A stretch of DNA of 64,000 bases from NCBI RefSeq assembly GCF_001927245.1, contig NZ_MJUX01000001.1:744001-808000 (forward strand), in the 5' to 3' direction. The notes beneath the pieces were generated by a model that saw only the letters and a program-made list of their open reading frames with translations, made no database searches and was not told the origin of the DNA. Each line of letters starts with the position of its first letter. Positions within the stretch are counted from its first letter, which is position 1. Shown here in pieces: positions 8,399-17,032 of this stretch. A program made the position numbers and the translations under genes. Source of the stretch: Acuticoccus yangtzensis. GTDB lineage: Bacteria > Pseudomonadota > Alphaproteobacteria > Rhizobiales > Amorphaceae.

Positions 8399-9479
8399 CC
8401 TTCGCCGCCGCACGAATGTGCCGTGGTGGGCCGAAGCGCTGGCCCCGCTCCTCGCCTTCACCGTCACGCTCGCCATCGGCTCCGTCATGTTCGCCGCCTC
8501 GGGCAAGCCGCCGGCGGCCGCGCTGACGGCCTATTTCATCGAGCCATTGTCGGAAATCTGGTCGATCCACGAACTCGCCATCAAGGCGGCGCCGCTGATC
8601 ATCATCGCGGTCGGCCTCTCGGTCGCCTACCGCTCCAACACCTGGAACATCGGCGCGGAGGGACAGTTCGTCGCCGGTGCCATCACGGGCGCGGCCATTC
8701 CCGTGCTCTTCCCCGGCGCGACGGGCGTTTGGGTGCTTCCGGCGATGCTCGCCCTCGGCCTCCTCGGCGGCGCGGCCTGGGGCGCCATTCCCGGCCTCCT
8801 CAAGACCCGCTTCGGCGCCAACGAGATCCTCGTCTCGCTGATGCTGGTCTACGTCGCCCAACTGCTGCTGGACTGGCTGGTGCGCGGCCCCTGGCGCAAT
8901 CCGGAAGGCTACAACTTCCCCGAAACGCGCTTCTTCGACGATTCCGCACGCCTGCCCGAGCTCATCGCGATGGGCGACTATGGCGGGCGGGCGAACTTCG
9001 GCATCGTCATCGCCCTGGTCCTGGCCGCGGCAACCGCGATCTTGCTGACCCGCACGAAGAAGGGCTTTGAAATCAAGGTCACCGGCGCCAGCCCCAGAGC
9101 CGCCCGCTTCGCCGGGTTCGACCAGAAGGCCACCACCATGTTCGCCTTCCTCTTCTCCGGCGCGCTGGCGGGCCTTGCCGGCATCGTCGAGGTCGCCGGC
9201 GCCATCGGCCAGCTCACGCCGGTGATCAGTCCGGGCTACGGGTTCACCGCCATCATCGTCGCCTTCCTCGGCCGGCTCCACCCGATCGGCATCGTCATCG
9301 CCGGGCTGGTCCTGGCGCTGACCTATCTCGGCGGCGAGGCGGCGCAGATCTCGCTGGGGCTGTCGGAGAAGATCGCGCAGGTCTTCCAGGGCGTGCTCCT
9401 GTTCGCCGTCCTCGCCAGCGACACGCTGGTCCGCTACCGCGTCACCGTCACGGCCCGCGGCCGGGGGGTGCCGGCATGA
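8388..9479 (+). CDS. ABC transporter permease, nucleoside type (YufP/NupP-like)
   Basis: 363 residues. The ATG at 8388 (MRIDLRRRTN) was chosen because it overlaps the ATPase gene and gives a short basic cytoplasmic N-terminus before the first membrane helix. It has about nine to ten hydrophobic segments and the family motif NIGAEGQFVAGAI, found in inner-membrane permeases of branched-chain amino acid and nucleoside importers. The stop overlaps the next start as ATGA, indicating translational coupling. Likely partner of the second permease as a heterodimer. Confidence 0.9.
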   Translation: MRIDLRRRTNVPWWAEALAPLLAFTVTLAIGSVMFAASGKPPAAALTAYFIEPLSEIWSIHELAIKAAPLIIIAVGLSVAYRSNTWNIGAEGQFVAGAITGAAIPVLFPGATGVWVLPAMLALGLLGGAAWGAIPGLLKTRFGANEILVSLMLVYVAQLLLDWLVRGPWRNPEGYNFPETRFFDDSARLPELIAMGDYGGRANFGIVIALVLAAATAILLTRTKKGFEIKVTGASPRAARFAGFDQKATTMFAFLFSGALAGLAGIVEVAGAIGQLTPVISPGYGFTAIIVAFLGRLHPIGIVIAGLVLALTYLGGEAAQISLGLSEKIAQVFQGVLLFAVLASDTLVRYRVTVTARGRGVPA

Positions 9480-10390
9480 TCGAAGCGATCCTCATTTCCG
9501 TGATCATCGCCGCCACGCCGATCCTCATCGCCGCGCTCGGCGAAGTGGTGGCCGAGCGGTCGGGCGTCCTCAATCTCGGCGTTGAGGGCATGATGATCGT
9601 CGGCGCCGTGACCGCCTTCGCCACGGCACAGATCACCGGTTCGCCCTATCTCGCCATCCTCACCGCCGCGCTGGCGGGTGTCGCCATGGCGGGTCTGTTC
9701 GCGATCCTCGCCATCTGGCTTGCCACCAACCAGGTGGCGACGGGCTTGGCGCTGACCCTCTTCGGCCTCGGTGTGGCCAGCCTCGCCGGCGAATCGTTCG
9801 TCGGCCGCCCTGGCGTGAAGCTGGGCGACATCGCCGTCCCCTACCTGTCGGATCTGCCGTATGTCGGCACAGTCCTGTTCGCGCAGAGCCCGCTCTTCTA
9901 CCTGTCGATCGCCCTCACAGTGGGCGTCACCGTGTTCCTGTTCCGCACGCGGGCCGGATTGCGGCTGCGCTCGGTCGGCGACCAGCCCGTCGCGGCCCAC
10001 GCGCTGGGGCTGAAGGTGAACCGCATCCGCACCCTGGCGGTGCTCTTCGGCGGACTGTGCGCGGGCATCGCGGGGGCGCAGCTCACCCTCGTCTACACAC
10101 CGCAGTGGATCGACGGTCTGTCGGCCGGACGCGGGTGGATCGCTCTCGCGCTCGTCGTCTTCGCGAGCTGGCGGCCGACGCGGGTCCTGGCCGGAGCCTA
10201 CCTCTTCGGCGCGGTGACGATCGCCCAGTTCCACGCGCAGGCGTTCGGGGTCGATATCCCGTCGCAATTCCTCTCGGCACTTCCCTATCTCGCGACGATC
10301 CTCGTTCTCGTCATCTTCGCGTCCAACCGGCGCTTCACGATGGTCAACACACCGGCGGCGTTGGGGCGCCCGTTCGTCCCCGACCGTTGA
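9476..10390 (+). CDS. ABC transporter permease, nucleoside type (YufQ/NupQ-like)
   Basis: 304 residues with eight or so hydrophobic helices and the motif LNLGVEGMMIVGAV near the N-terminus, the paralogous equivalent of the motif in the preceding permease. It completes an ATPase-permease-permease set whose usual cargo in the family is nucleosides or purine bases. The periplasmic binding protein must be encoded elsewhere. It is convergent with the AraC gene. Confidence 0.9.
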   Translation: MIEAILISVIIAATPILIAALGEVVAERSGVLNLGVEGMMIVGAVTAFATAQITGSPYLAILTAALAGVAMAGLFAILAIWLATNQVATGLALTLFGLGVASLAGESFVGRPGVKLGDIAVPYLSDLPYVGTVLFAQSPLFYLSIALTVGVTVFLFRTRAGLRLRSVGDQPVAAHALGLKVNRIRTLAVLFGGLCAGIAGAQLTLVYTPQWIDGLSAGRGWIALALVVFASWRPTRVLAGAYLFGAVTIAQFHAQAFGVDIPSQFLSALPYLATILVLVIFASNRRFTMVNTPAALGRPFVPDR

Positions 10391-10472
10391 GAGCAAGGCC
10401 GAAACAGGGGCGCCCCACCGGGCGCGCCTGTCTCGCCGCGGGGCAACGGCGGCGGGGCCGCGGGCGCACCGC

Positions 10473-11315
10473 TCAGGCGGCGGCCGCCACCAGCGCGCAC
10501 CGGCGATAGTCGGACGGTGCAATTCCCACATTGTTGGAGAAAAAGCGCGTGAAGCTCGCCTGGCTGGCGAAGCCGAGGTCGAGGCCGATCGACGTCACCG
10601 CATCGCTCGACCAGACCAGCCGGTCGATCGACCGTTCCAGCCGCAACGTGTTGAGGTACATATTCGGCGTCACGCCCAAATTCTGGCGGAAGAGCTTGTA
10701 GAAATGGGGTCGTGACATCCCGGCGTCGCGCGCGATCCGGTCGAGCGCGCACGCCTCGGACACCCGCTCGTTCATCAGCGCCAGAGCGTTGCGGATGCGA
10801 AAGTCGCGCACGCTCGGCCAGGGATAGGCGGTGCCGCGGGCGGCGGCGCTCGGCATCTGCGGCAGCCACGTGCGGTCGAAGGCTGCGCGGGTCAGCGCGG
10901 TCAGCTCCTCATGCACCGTCGCCTCGTGGCCGCAGGCGAGCATGTCGCCGATCCGCGTGACGCGCGCCCGCATCGCGCTGTCGACGTCGAGGGTGGGGGC
11001 GCCGAAGCGCACGGGCTGACCCATCGCGCGGGCCAGATCCTCGAACCAGCGCGGCTTGATGTAGAGCGTGAGGTAGAGGGCGCCCTCACCGTAGCAGCCG
11101 GGCTGGAAGTCGTGCGGCTGCCATGGGCTGATGGCGATGGCCTGTTCGGCGCGGATGTCGCGCCGGGAGCCTTCCAGATCGACACTTCCGCCGGTCCCGG
11201 CCAGGAGAAAAATAAGGTGCCCTTCGCGATGGGCATGCGGCGCCAACGGCCTGTTCAAACGATACAAAGCCGCCCGTCCGATGGCACCATGAAACACGGC
11301 GATTGCCGTACTCAT
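10473..11315 (-). CDS. AraC-family transcriptional regulator
   Basis: 280 residues from the ATG at MSTAIAVFHG, which has a good Shine-Dalgarno (AAGGGAGGG) seven bases upstream; longer frames lack one. The N-terminal half is a cupin-like effector-binding domain (HREGHLIFLLAGTGG, about residues 28-45). The C-terminal about 90 residues are a double helix-turn-helix: first helix pair around ALDRIARDAGMSRPHFYKLF, second around DAVTSIGLDLGFASQASFTR. The effector is unknown. Either the convergent transporter or the divergent CoxG-like gene could be a target. Confidence 0.88.
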   Translation of the reverse strand: MSTAIAVFHGAIGRAALYRLNRPLAPHAHREGHLIFLLAGTGGSVDLEGSRRDIRAEQAIAISPWQPHDFQPGCYGEGALYLTLYIKPRWFEDLARAMGQPVRFGAPTLDVDSAMRARVTRIGDMLACGHEATVHEELTALTRAAFDRTWLPQMPSAAARGTAYPWPSVRDFRIRNALALMNERVSEACALDRIARDAGMSRPHFYKLFRQNLGVTPNMYLNTLRLERSIDRLVWSSDAVTSIGLDLGFASQASFTRFFSNNVGIAPSDYRRCALVAAAA

Positions 11316-11546
11316 CACCACCCTCCCTTGATATCGGAGCATTTTTTGCTCTCTGTGATTGCAATTAGGGCACTGGATTCCGGCGCTGTAAAGCGGCGAT
11401 GCAATCAAACGTGCGCCAGTTGAGGCGGCTTACGTGTGCGGCGGCCTTATCCAGCGCTTGCGGTGGGACGGCGCAGCCCTCAATTTGCCCCCAACCGGCT
11501 GGCCCGACGAGGGCCGGCTCTTGGACCAGGATTACGAGGACATCCG

Positions 11547-12227
11547 ATGGAGCTTACCGGCGAACACCGCATCCCCGCCCCGCGCCAGGCCGTGTGGGAG
11601 GCGCTGCATGATCCCGAGATCTTGAAGGCCTGCATCACCGGGTGCGACATGCTCGTGATGACCGACGACGGCACCATGAATGCCAAGGTGACGGCGAAGG
11701 TCGGCCCGGTGAAGGCGACGTTCGACGCCGCCGTCGAAATCGTCAACGAGGTGGCCCCGGTCAGCTATACGCTGCAGGGCGAGGGCAAGGGCGGCGTCGC
11801 AGGCTTTGCCAAGGGCAAGGCGGACGTGTCGCTCGCCGAGGACGGGACCGACACGATCCTGACCTACAAGGCCGAGGCGAAGATCGGCGGCAAGCTCGCC
11901 CAGCTCGGCTCGCGCCTGGTTGATTCCACCGCGAAGAAGTACGCCGCGGACTTCTTCTCGTGCCTCTCCGAAAAGGTGGGCACGGGTGCTGCGGCCGAAT
12001 CGGGCGTCGACGTCGCGGCGACGGACGCGCCGGTGGTGCCGGATCCGGCCGCCCCTGTCGCAACGCCTGGCGCCACCACCGCGACGACCCCCATCGCGCC
12101 GACCTCGCCCCCGGACGTGGCGGCGATCGAGGCGGAAGCAGCGCGCGGCCGCAGCCCGACCTTCCTGTGGGCGGCGGTCGTCATCGCAGCCCTGGTGGTC
12201 GCGGTGCTCGCCTACACCTACGCCTGA
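11547..12227 (+). CDS. CoxG-like SRPBCC-domain protein with C-terminal membrane anchor
   Basis: 226 residues from the ATG at MELTGEHRIP, the usual start of the family. Residues 1-145 match the CO-dehydrogenase subunit G/SRPBCC fold (ALHDPEILKACITGCD is diagnostic). A linker rich in Ala, Pro and Thr follows, then a single C-terminal transmembrane helix (residues about 205-225). CoxG proteins anchor or mature molybdenum-containing CO-dehydrogenase-type enzymes at the membrane, but no coxMSL or other molybdenum hydroxylase gene is in the window. The role here is therefore open. Confidence 0.85.
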   Translation: MELTGEHRIPAPRQAVWEALHDPEILKACITGCDMLVMTDDGTMNAKVTAKVGPVKATFDAAVEIVNEVAPVSYTLQGEGKGGVAGFAKGKADVSLAEDGTDTILTYKAEAKIGGKLAQLGSRLVDSTAKKYAADFFSCLSEKVGTGAAAESGVDVAATDAPVVPDPAAPVATPGATTATTPIAPTSPPDVAAIEAEAARGRSPTFLWAAVVIAALVVAVLAYTYA

Positions 12228-12259
12228 CCGCGGACGGGCCGCTACGCCTGAAACTGGAC

Positions 12260-12280
12260 GGGCCGCGCATCCTGCGGCCC
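12260..12280. terminator. hairpin between convergent coxG-like and thiolase genes
   Basis: GGGCCGC and GCGGCCC form a 7-bp stem with a seven-base loop, followed on the plus strand by TCCCTTG. There is no proper T-run, so it is only a weak terminator candidate. Confidence 0.4.
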
Positions 12281-12321
12281 TCCCTTGCGGGGCAGGGAGA
12301 CGTTCCTCGCCCCGCAGCCGG

Positions 12322-13524
<1,203 letters not shown>

Positions 13525-13600
13525 CGCCTTGGTCCTCGCTCCCGTTCACGGCCGCCGCAAGTGGTAGCAGCGGTTCCGCACGCCGGAAACCCGTTTCGCG

Positions 13601-14770
13601 CTATTCGTTCCGCTTACCGAGCTTCGTCATCGCCGCCACCGCCGGGGCCAGCACGATCACGATGATCATGCGCGCCAGATGGTGGGTCACCACATAGCCG
13701 AGGTCCGCCCCGGCGACGATGGCGATGATCGCCATCTCCGCCTGTCCGCCGGGCGAGAAGGCCAGGAAGGCGTCCACGGCGGGGGCGAGGCCGGTCAGCA
13801 TCACGAACTCGGTGAAGGCGGCGGCGAGCGCGGCGAGGAGGAGCACGAAAACCAGCCCCACGATGACGATGCGCCTCAGCTCCTTCAGCGTCACGCCGAC
13901 ATAGTAGGCGCCGACCGACGCGCCGATGAAGAACTGCGCCGCCAGGATCGCCTCGCTGGGCGGGCGGTGATGCAGGAAGCCGGTGAGCGAGAGGACGCCG
14001 CCCACGACCAGCGGGCCGATGATCGCCGCGCCGAACAGGCCGATGCGTTCCCCGCCCTTCCAGCCGACCAGCGCGGCGGCGGCCATCAGCGCCATCTCGC
14101 CGAGCGGCAGGTCGCGCGCCGGAATGCCGATCGGATTAACGAAGGCGACGCCGTAGAGATTGAGGAGCAGGATGGGCGCGACGGTGACGATGGCGAGGAC
14201 GCGCGTCGCCTGGATCAGCGAGACGGCGCGCACGTTGGCGCCTGCCTGCTCACCGAAGGCGATCATGTCCTGCAGGCCGCCGGGCATGGCGGCATAATAG
14301 GCGGTCGGCAGGTCGAACCGGGCGACGCGGACGAAGTACGGGACGCCGATGGCGCCGATGACGAGCACATAGACCGGGACGAGGGAAAGCGAGAGCGCCA
14401 TGGCGGGCAGGCTGTCCACCACCTGCGGGGTGAGCGAGCAGCCGACCGTGAGGCCGAGGACCGTGCGCGCGGCGATGCCGAGCTGACCGGCGCTCTGCAG
14501 CTTCACGCCCGCGAGCGCGGTGACGAGGCAGGCCGCCATGGGCCCGAAGAGGAAGGGCAGCGGAATGCCGAGGAGCCAGAAGAGCGTGGCTCCCGCCCCG
14601 GCGATGGCGAAGGTGATCAGCCGGTGCAATGTGAAATAGCCCATGCGGTGTAGAGGGTCCTGATGGTCGCGCGCCGGCCGGGTGACGAAGCGCAGTGGCC
14701 GGCGTCCGGGAGCGGAACCGCCTCCAGATGGCGCGGTGGCCGCCGCCGCAGCCGGCGCAGTCGTTGTCAT
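13601..14770 (-). CDS. AbrB-family integral membrane protein
   Basis: 389 residues with about ten hydrophobic segments in two repeated halves. The first half carries PLPFLFGPMAACL and MPGGLQDMIAFGEQAGA; the second carries FSPGGQAEMAIIA. This is the AbrB/ammonia-monooxygenase-like membrane family (a misnomer), of unknown transport function. The first 42 residues are low-complexity Ala/Pro/Arg, and the true start may be the ATG at 14644 (MGYFTLH). A second member of the same family lies at 45039 inside the amidase operon. Confidence 0.82.
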   Translation of the reverse strand: MTTTAPAAAAATAPSGGGSAPGRRPLRFVTRPARDHQDPLHRMGYFTLHRLITFAIAGAGATLFWLLGIPLPFLFGPMAACLVTALAGVKLQSAGQLGIAARTVLGLTVGCSLTPQVVDSLPAMALSLSLVPVYVLVIGAIGVPYFVRVARFDLPTAYYAAMPGGLQDMIAFGEQAGANVRAVSLIQATRVLAIVTVAPILLLNLYGVAFVNPIGIPARDLPLGEMALMAAAALVGWKGGERIGLFGAAIIGPLVVGGVLSLTGFLHHRPPSEAILAAQFFIGASVGAYYVGVTLKELRRIVIVGLVFVLLLAALAAAFTEFVMLTGLAPAVDAFLAFSPGGQAEMAIIAIVAGADLGYVVTHHLARMIIVIVLAPAVAAMTKLGKRNE

Positions 14771-14873
14771 GGCAACGATATTATAGGGCCAAAGGGGGCC
14801 GGTTGGGCCAGCCCCTAGGCCCGCGGGAGGGCGCGACGGCCGCCAGCCATAGGCTGAGGCGATAGGCCGAGGG

Positions 14874-16604
14874 TCACGCCGCCGCTTTGGTGTCCACCTC
14901 CGCGGAGGGGATGATTTCGACCATCACGGGGTCCGGTGCGGCCGCCTCGCGCGGCGGTGCGGCCTGTCCGCGCTTCTGGTTGGACCGCGTGATCTGACGC
15001 GACAAAAGGATGACGGGGATCAGCCCGACCGCGATGATCATCAGCGACGGCACGGCGGCTTCGGCCAACCGCTCGTCGGAGGCGAGGCGGTTGGCGCGGA
15101 TGGCCAGCGTGTCGAAGTTGAAGGGGCGCAGGATGAGCGTCGCCGGAAGCTCCTTCATGATGTCCACGAAGGTGATGAGGAAGGCCGTGAGCAGCCCGCC
15201 CGACAAAAGCGGGGCATGGACGCGGCAGAAGGTGCGCCCCTGCCCCGCCCCCAGCGTGCGCGAGGCCCAGTCCAGCGACGGCGAGATCCGCGCCATCCCC
15301 GCCTCCACCCCGTTCAGCGAGACGGCGAGGAAACGCACAACGTAGGCGAAGACGAGCGCGGCGATGGTGCCGGTGAGGATGAGCCCGGTGCCGACGCCGA
15401 AGGTCGCCACCATCAGCCCGTTCAGCCAGCGGTCGAACGCGCCGAAGGGGATCAGCAGGCCGACCGCGATGACCGCCCCCGGCACCGCGTAGCCGAAGCC
15501 CGCGAGCTGGCCGAGCACCTGCGTCAGCCGTCCGCCCGCCACGCGCCGCGCATAGGCGATGACGATGGCGACGGAGACGGTGGCCACCGCGCCCACGGCG
15601 GCGACGAGCACGGTGTTGCCGATGAGGCGCGTCGTGCGCGGGTCGAACCACGCGACGTCGAGGCCGAGGCCGAGGCCGAGCAGGGTCAGCGCCGGGACGA
15701 GGAAACCGAAGGCGACGGGGAGCGCGCAGGCGAGGATGGCGGCGGGGATCTGCCAGCCGCTGAGCGCCAGTCCGCGGAATGGGCGGCCGGCCTCGGAGAA
15801 GCGTTTGCCGCGGCGCCCCACCCGCTCCAGCGCCATGACGAGAAGCACCAGGGTGACGAGGACGAGCGCCAGTTGCACCGCCGCCGTGCGGTCGCCGAGG
15901 GAGAACCAGGTCCGGTAGATCGCCGTCGTGAAGGTCTGAACGCCGAAGAAGGAGACGGCGCCGTAGTCGGCCAGTGTCTCCATCATGACGAGGGCGAGGC
16001 CGGCGACGATGGCCGGGCGGGCGAGCGGCACGGCGACGCCGATGAAGGCGCGCCAGGGCGAGCGGCCCATGATGCGCGCCGCCTCGAAGGCGGAGGCGGA
16101 CTGCTGCAGGAAGGCCGCCCGCGCCATCAGGTAGACGTAGGGAAAGAGCACCATGGAGAGGACGAAGGCCGCCCCGCCGAGGCTGCGGATGTTGGGGAAC
16201 CAGTAGTCCCGCGGCCCCCAGCCGGTGACGTCCCGCAGCAGCGTCTGCACCGGGCCGGGGTGGGAGAGGAGATGCGTATAGGCGTAGGCGCTGACATAGG
16301 CGGGCATGGCGAGCGGCAGCACCAGCGCCCAGGCGAAGACCTCCCGCCCCGGAAAGCGGCACATGGTGACGAGCCAGGCCGAGGCGACGCCCGCCGTCGT
16401 CGCCAGAACCGCGACGGCGAGGCACAAGGTGACGGTGTTGACGAGGTAGCCGGGCAGCACGGTTTCGGCATAGTGCAGCAGCGCTTCGCCGGTGCCGCCG
16501 AACGCGGAGACGACGAGGGCGGCGAGCGGCAGCAGGCTGGCGACGCTGAGCAGCACGGCAGCGCCGACAAGCACGGATGCACCTGTGCCGCGGCTCACGC
16601 GCAC
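14874..16604 (-). CDS. fused ABC permease, iron(III)-transport type (FbpB-like)
   Basis: 576 residues with two BPD-type permease halves (about 50-270 and 330-540), each with five to six helices. The EAA-type loops are visible around EAARIMGRSPWRAF and DWASRTLGAGQGRTF. Fused double permeases of this kind occur in iron(III) and some thiamine or phosphonate importers. No binding protein or ATPase is adjacent, and the C-terminal 40 residues form a charged tail. The substrate call is by family resemblance only. A strongly Arg-rich overlapping frame covers the same region and is not coding. Confidence 0.85.
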   Translation of the reverse strand: MRVSRGTGASVLVGAAVLLSVASLLPLAALVVSAFGGTGEALLHYAETVLPGYLVNTVTLCLAVAVLATTAGVASAWLVTMCRFPGREVFAWALVLPLAMPAYVSAYAYTHLLSHPGPVQTLLRDVTGWGPRDYWFPNIRSLGGAAFVLSMVLFPYVYLMARAAFLQQSASAFEAARIMGRSPWRAFIGVAVPLARPAIVAGLALVMMETLADYGAVSFFGVQTFTTAIYRTWFSLGDRTAAVQLALVLVTLVLLVMALERVGRRGKRFSEAGRPFRGLALSGWQIPAAILACALPVAFGFLVPALTLLGLGLGLDVAWFDPRTTRLIGNTVLVAAVGAVATVSVAIVIAYARRVAGGRLTQVLGQLAGFGYAVPGAVIAVGLLIPFGAFDRWLNGLMVATFGVGTGLILTGTIAALVFAYVVRFLAVSLNGVEAGMARISPSLDWASRTLGAGQGRTFCRVHAPLLSGGLLTAFLITFVDIMKELPATLILRPFNFDTLAIRANRLASDERLAEAAVPSLMIIAVGLIPVILLSRQITRSNQKRGQAAPPREAAAPDPVMVEIIPSAEVDTKAAA

Positions 16605-17032
16605 CCACCACAGTTTGAACCTAGAAGAAGTCTAGAACCGTTCGCTCTCATCTTAGGCTATTACGGATCGACGCCCGTTTTGCCAAGATGGCGAGAGGCC
16701 GGGGCGTGATGGTTGCCCCTTCGCTGAACCGGCAAGGCCTGGCGGGCCGGGGGCAAACCACACAGCGCGCGCGGATACCGGGGACGGCGCGCACCCCTCA
16801 TGTGCGCGCAGAGCCCCTCATCAGGGCCGCGCCGTCGGCGGGAGATGCGCAGGAGGCTGGGTGCGGTGCGCGGCGGCGGGTGCTCCACGCGGGCTTGCGC
16901 GCATCAGAAGGCCGGCGGAGGCGCAGTCCTAAACGCGAAAACGGCGCCTCCGGGATCTCCGGGGCGCCGCTCCAACGCATTTGGGTTGCGGAAACCGGTC
17001 GTCTCGCGGCTCCGTGGCCGCGCAAAGGCGGA
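16605..17032. other. 428-base intergenic stretch without a gene
   Basis: Only short, Arg-rich frames without similarity are present. It should contain the promoter of the minus-strand FbpB-like gene (an AT-richer patch with TCTAGAACC lies at about 16621-16640) and the terminator of the betaine operon at 16943-16968. Nothing else was recognised. Confidence 0.6.
16943..16968 (-). terminator. Rho-independent terminator of the gbcA-gbcB-dgcA operon
   Basis: GGCGCC plus CCGG on each side form a GC stem with a one-base bulge, followed on the minus strand by GTTTTCGCGTTT. It lies about 65 bases beyond the stop of the DgcA-like gene. Confidence 0.65.

Noticed and set aside
14815-16611. 598-codon open frame on the minus strand overlapping the FbpB-like permease
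   Set aside because: Its translation is Arg/Gly/Ala-rich without hydrophobic pattern or motifs, while the overlapping frame at 14874-16604 gives a clean double permease. It is a high-GC shadow.
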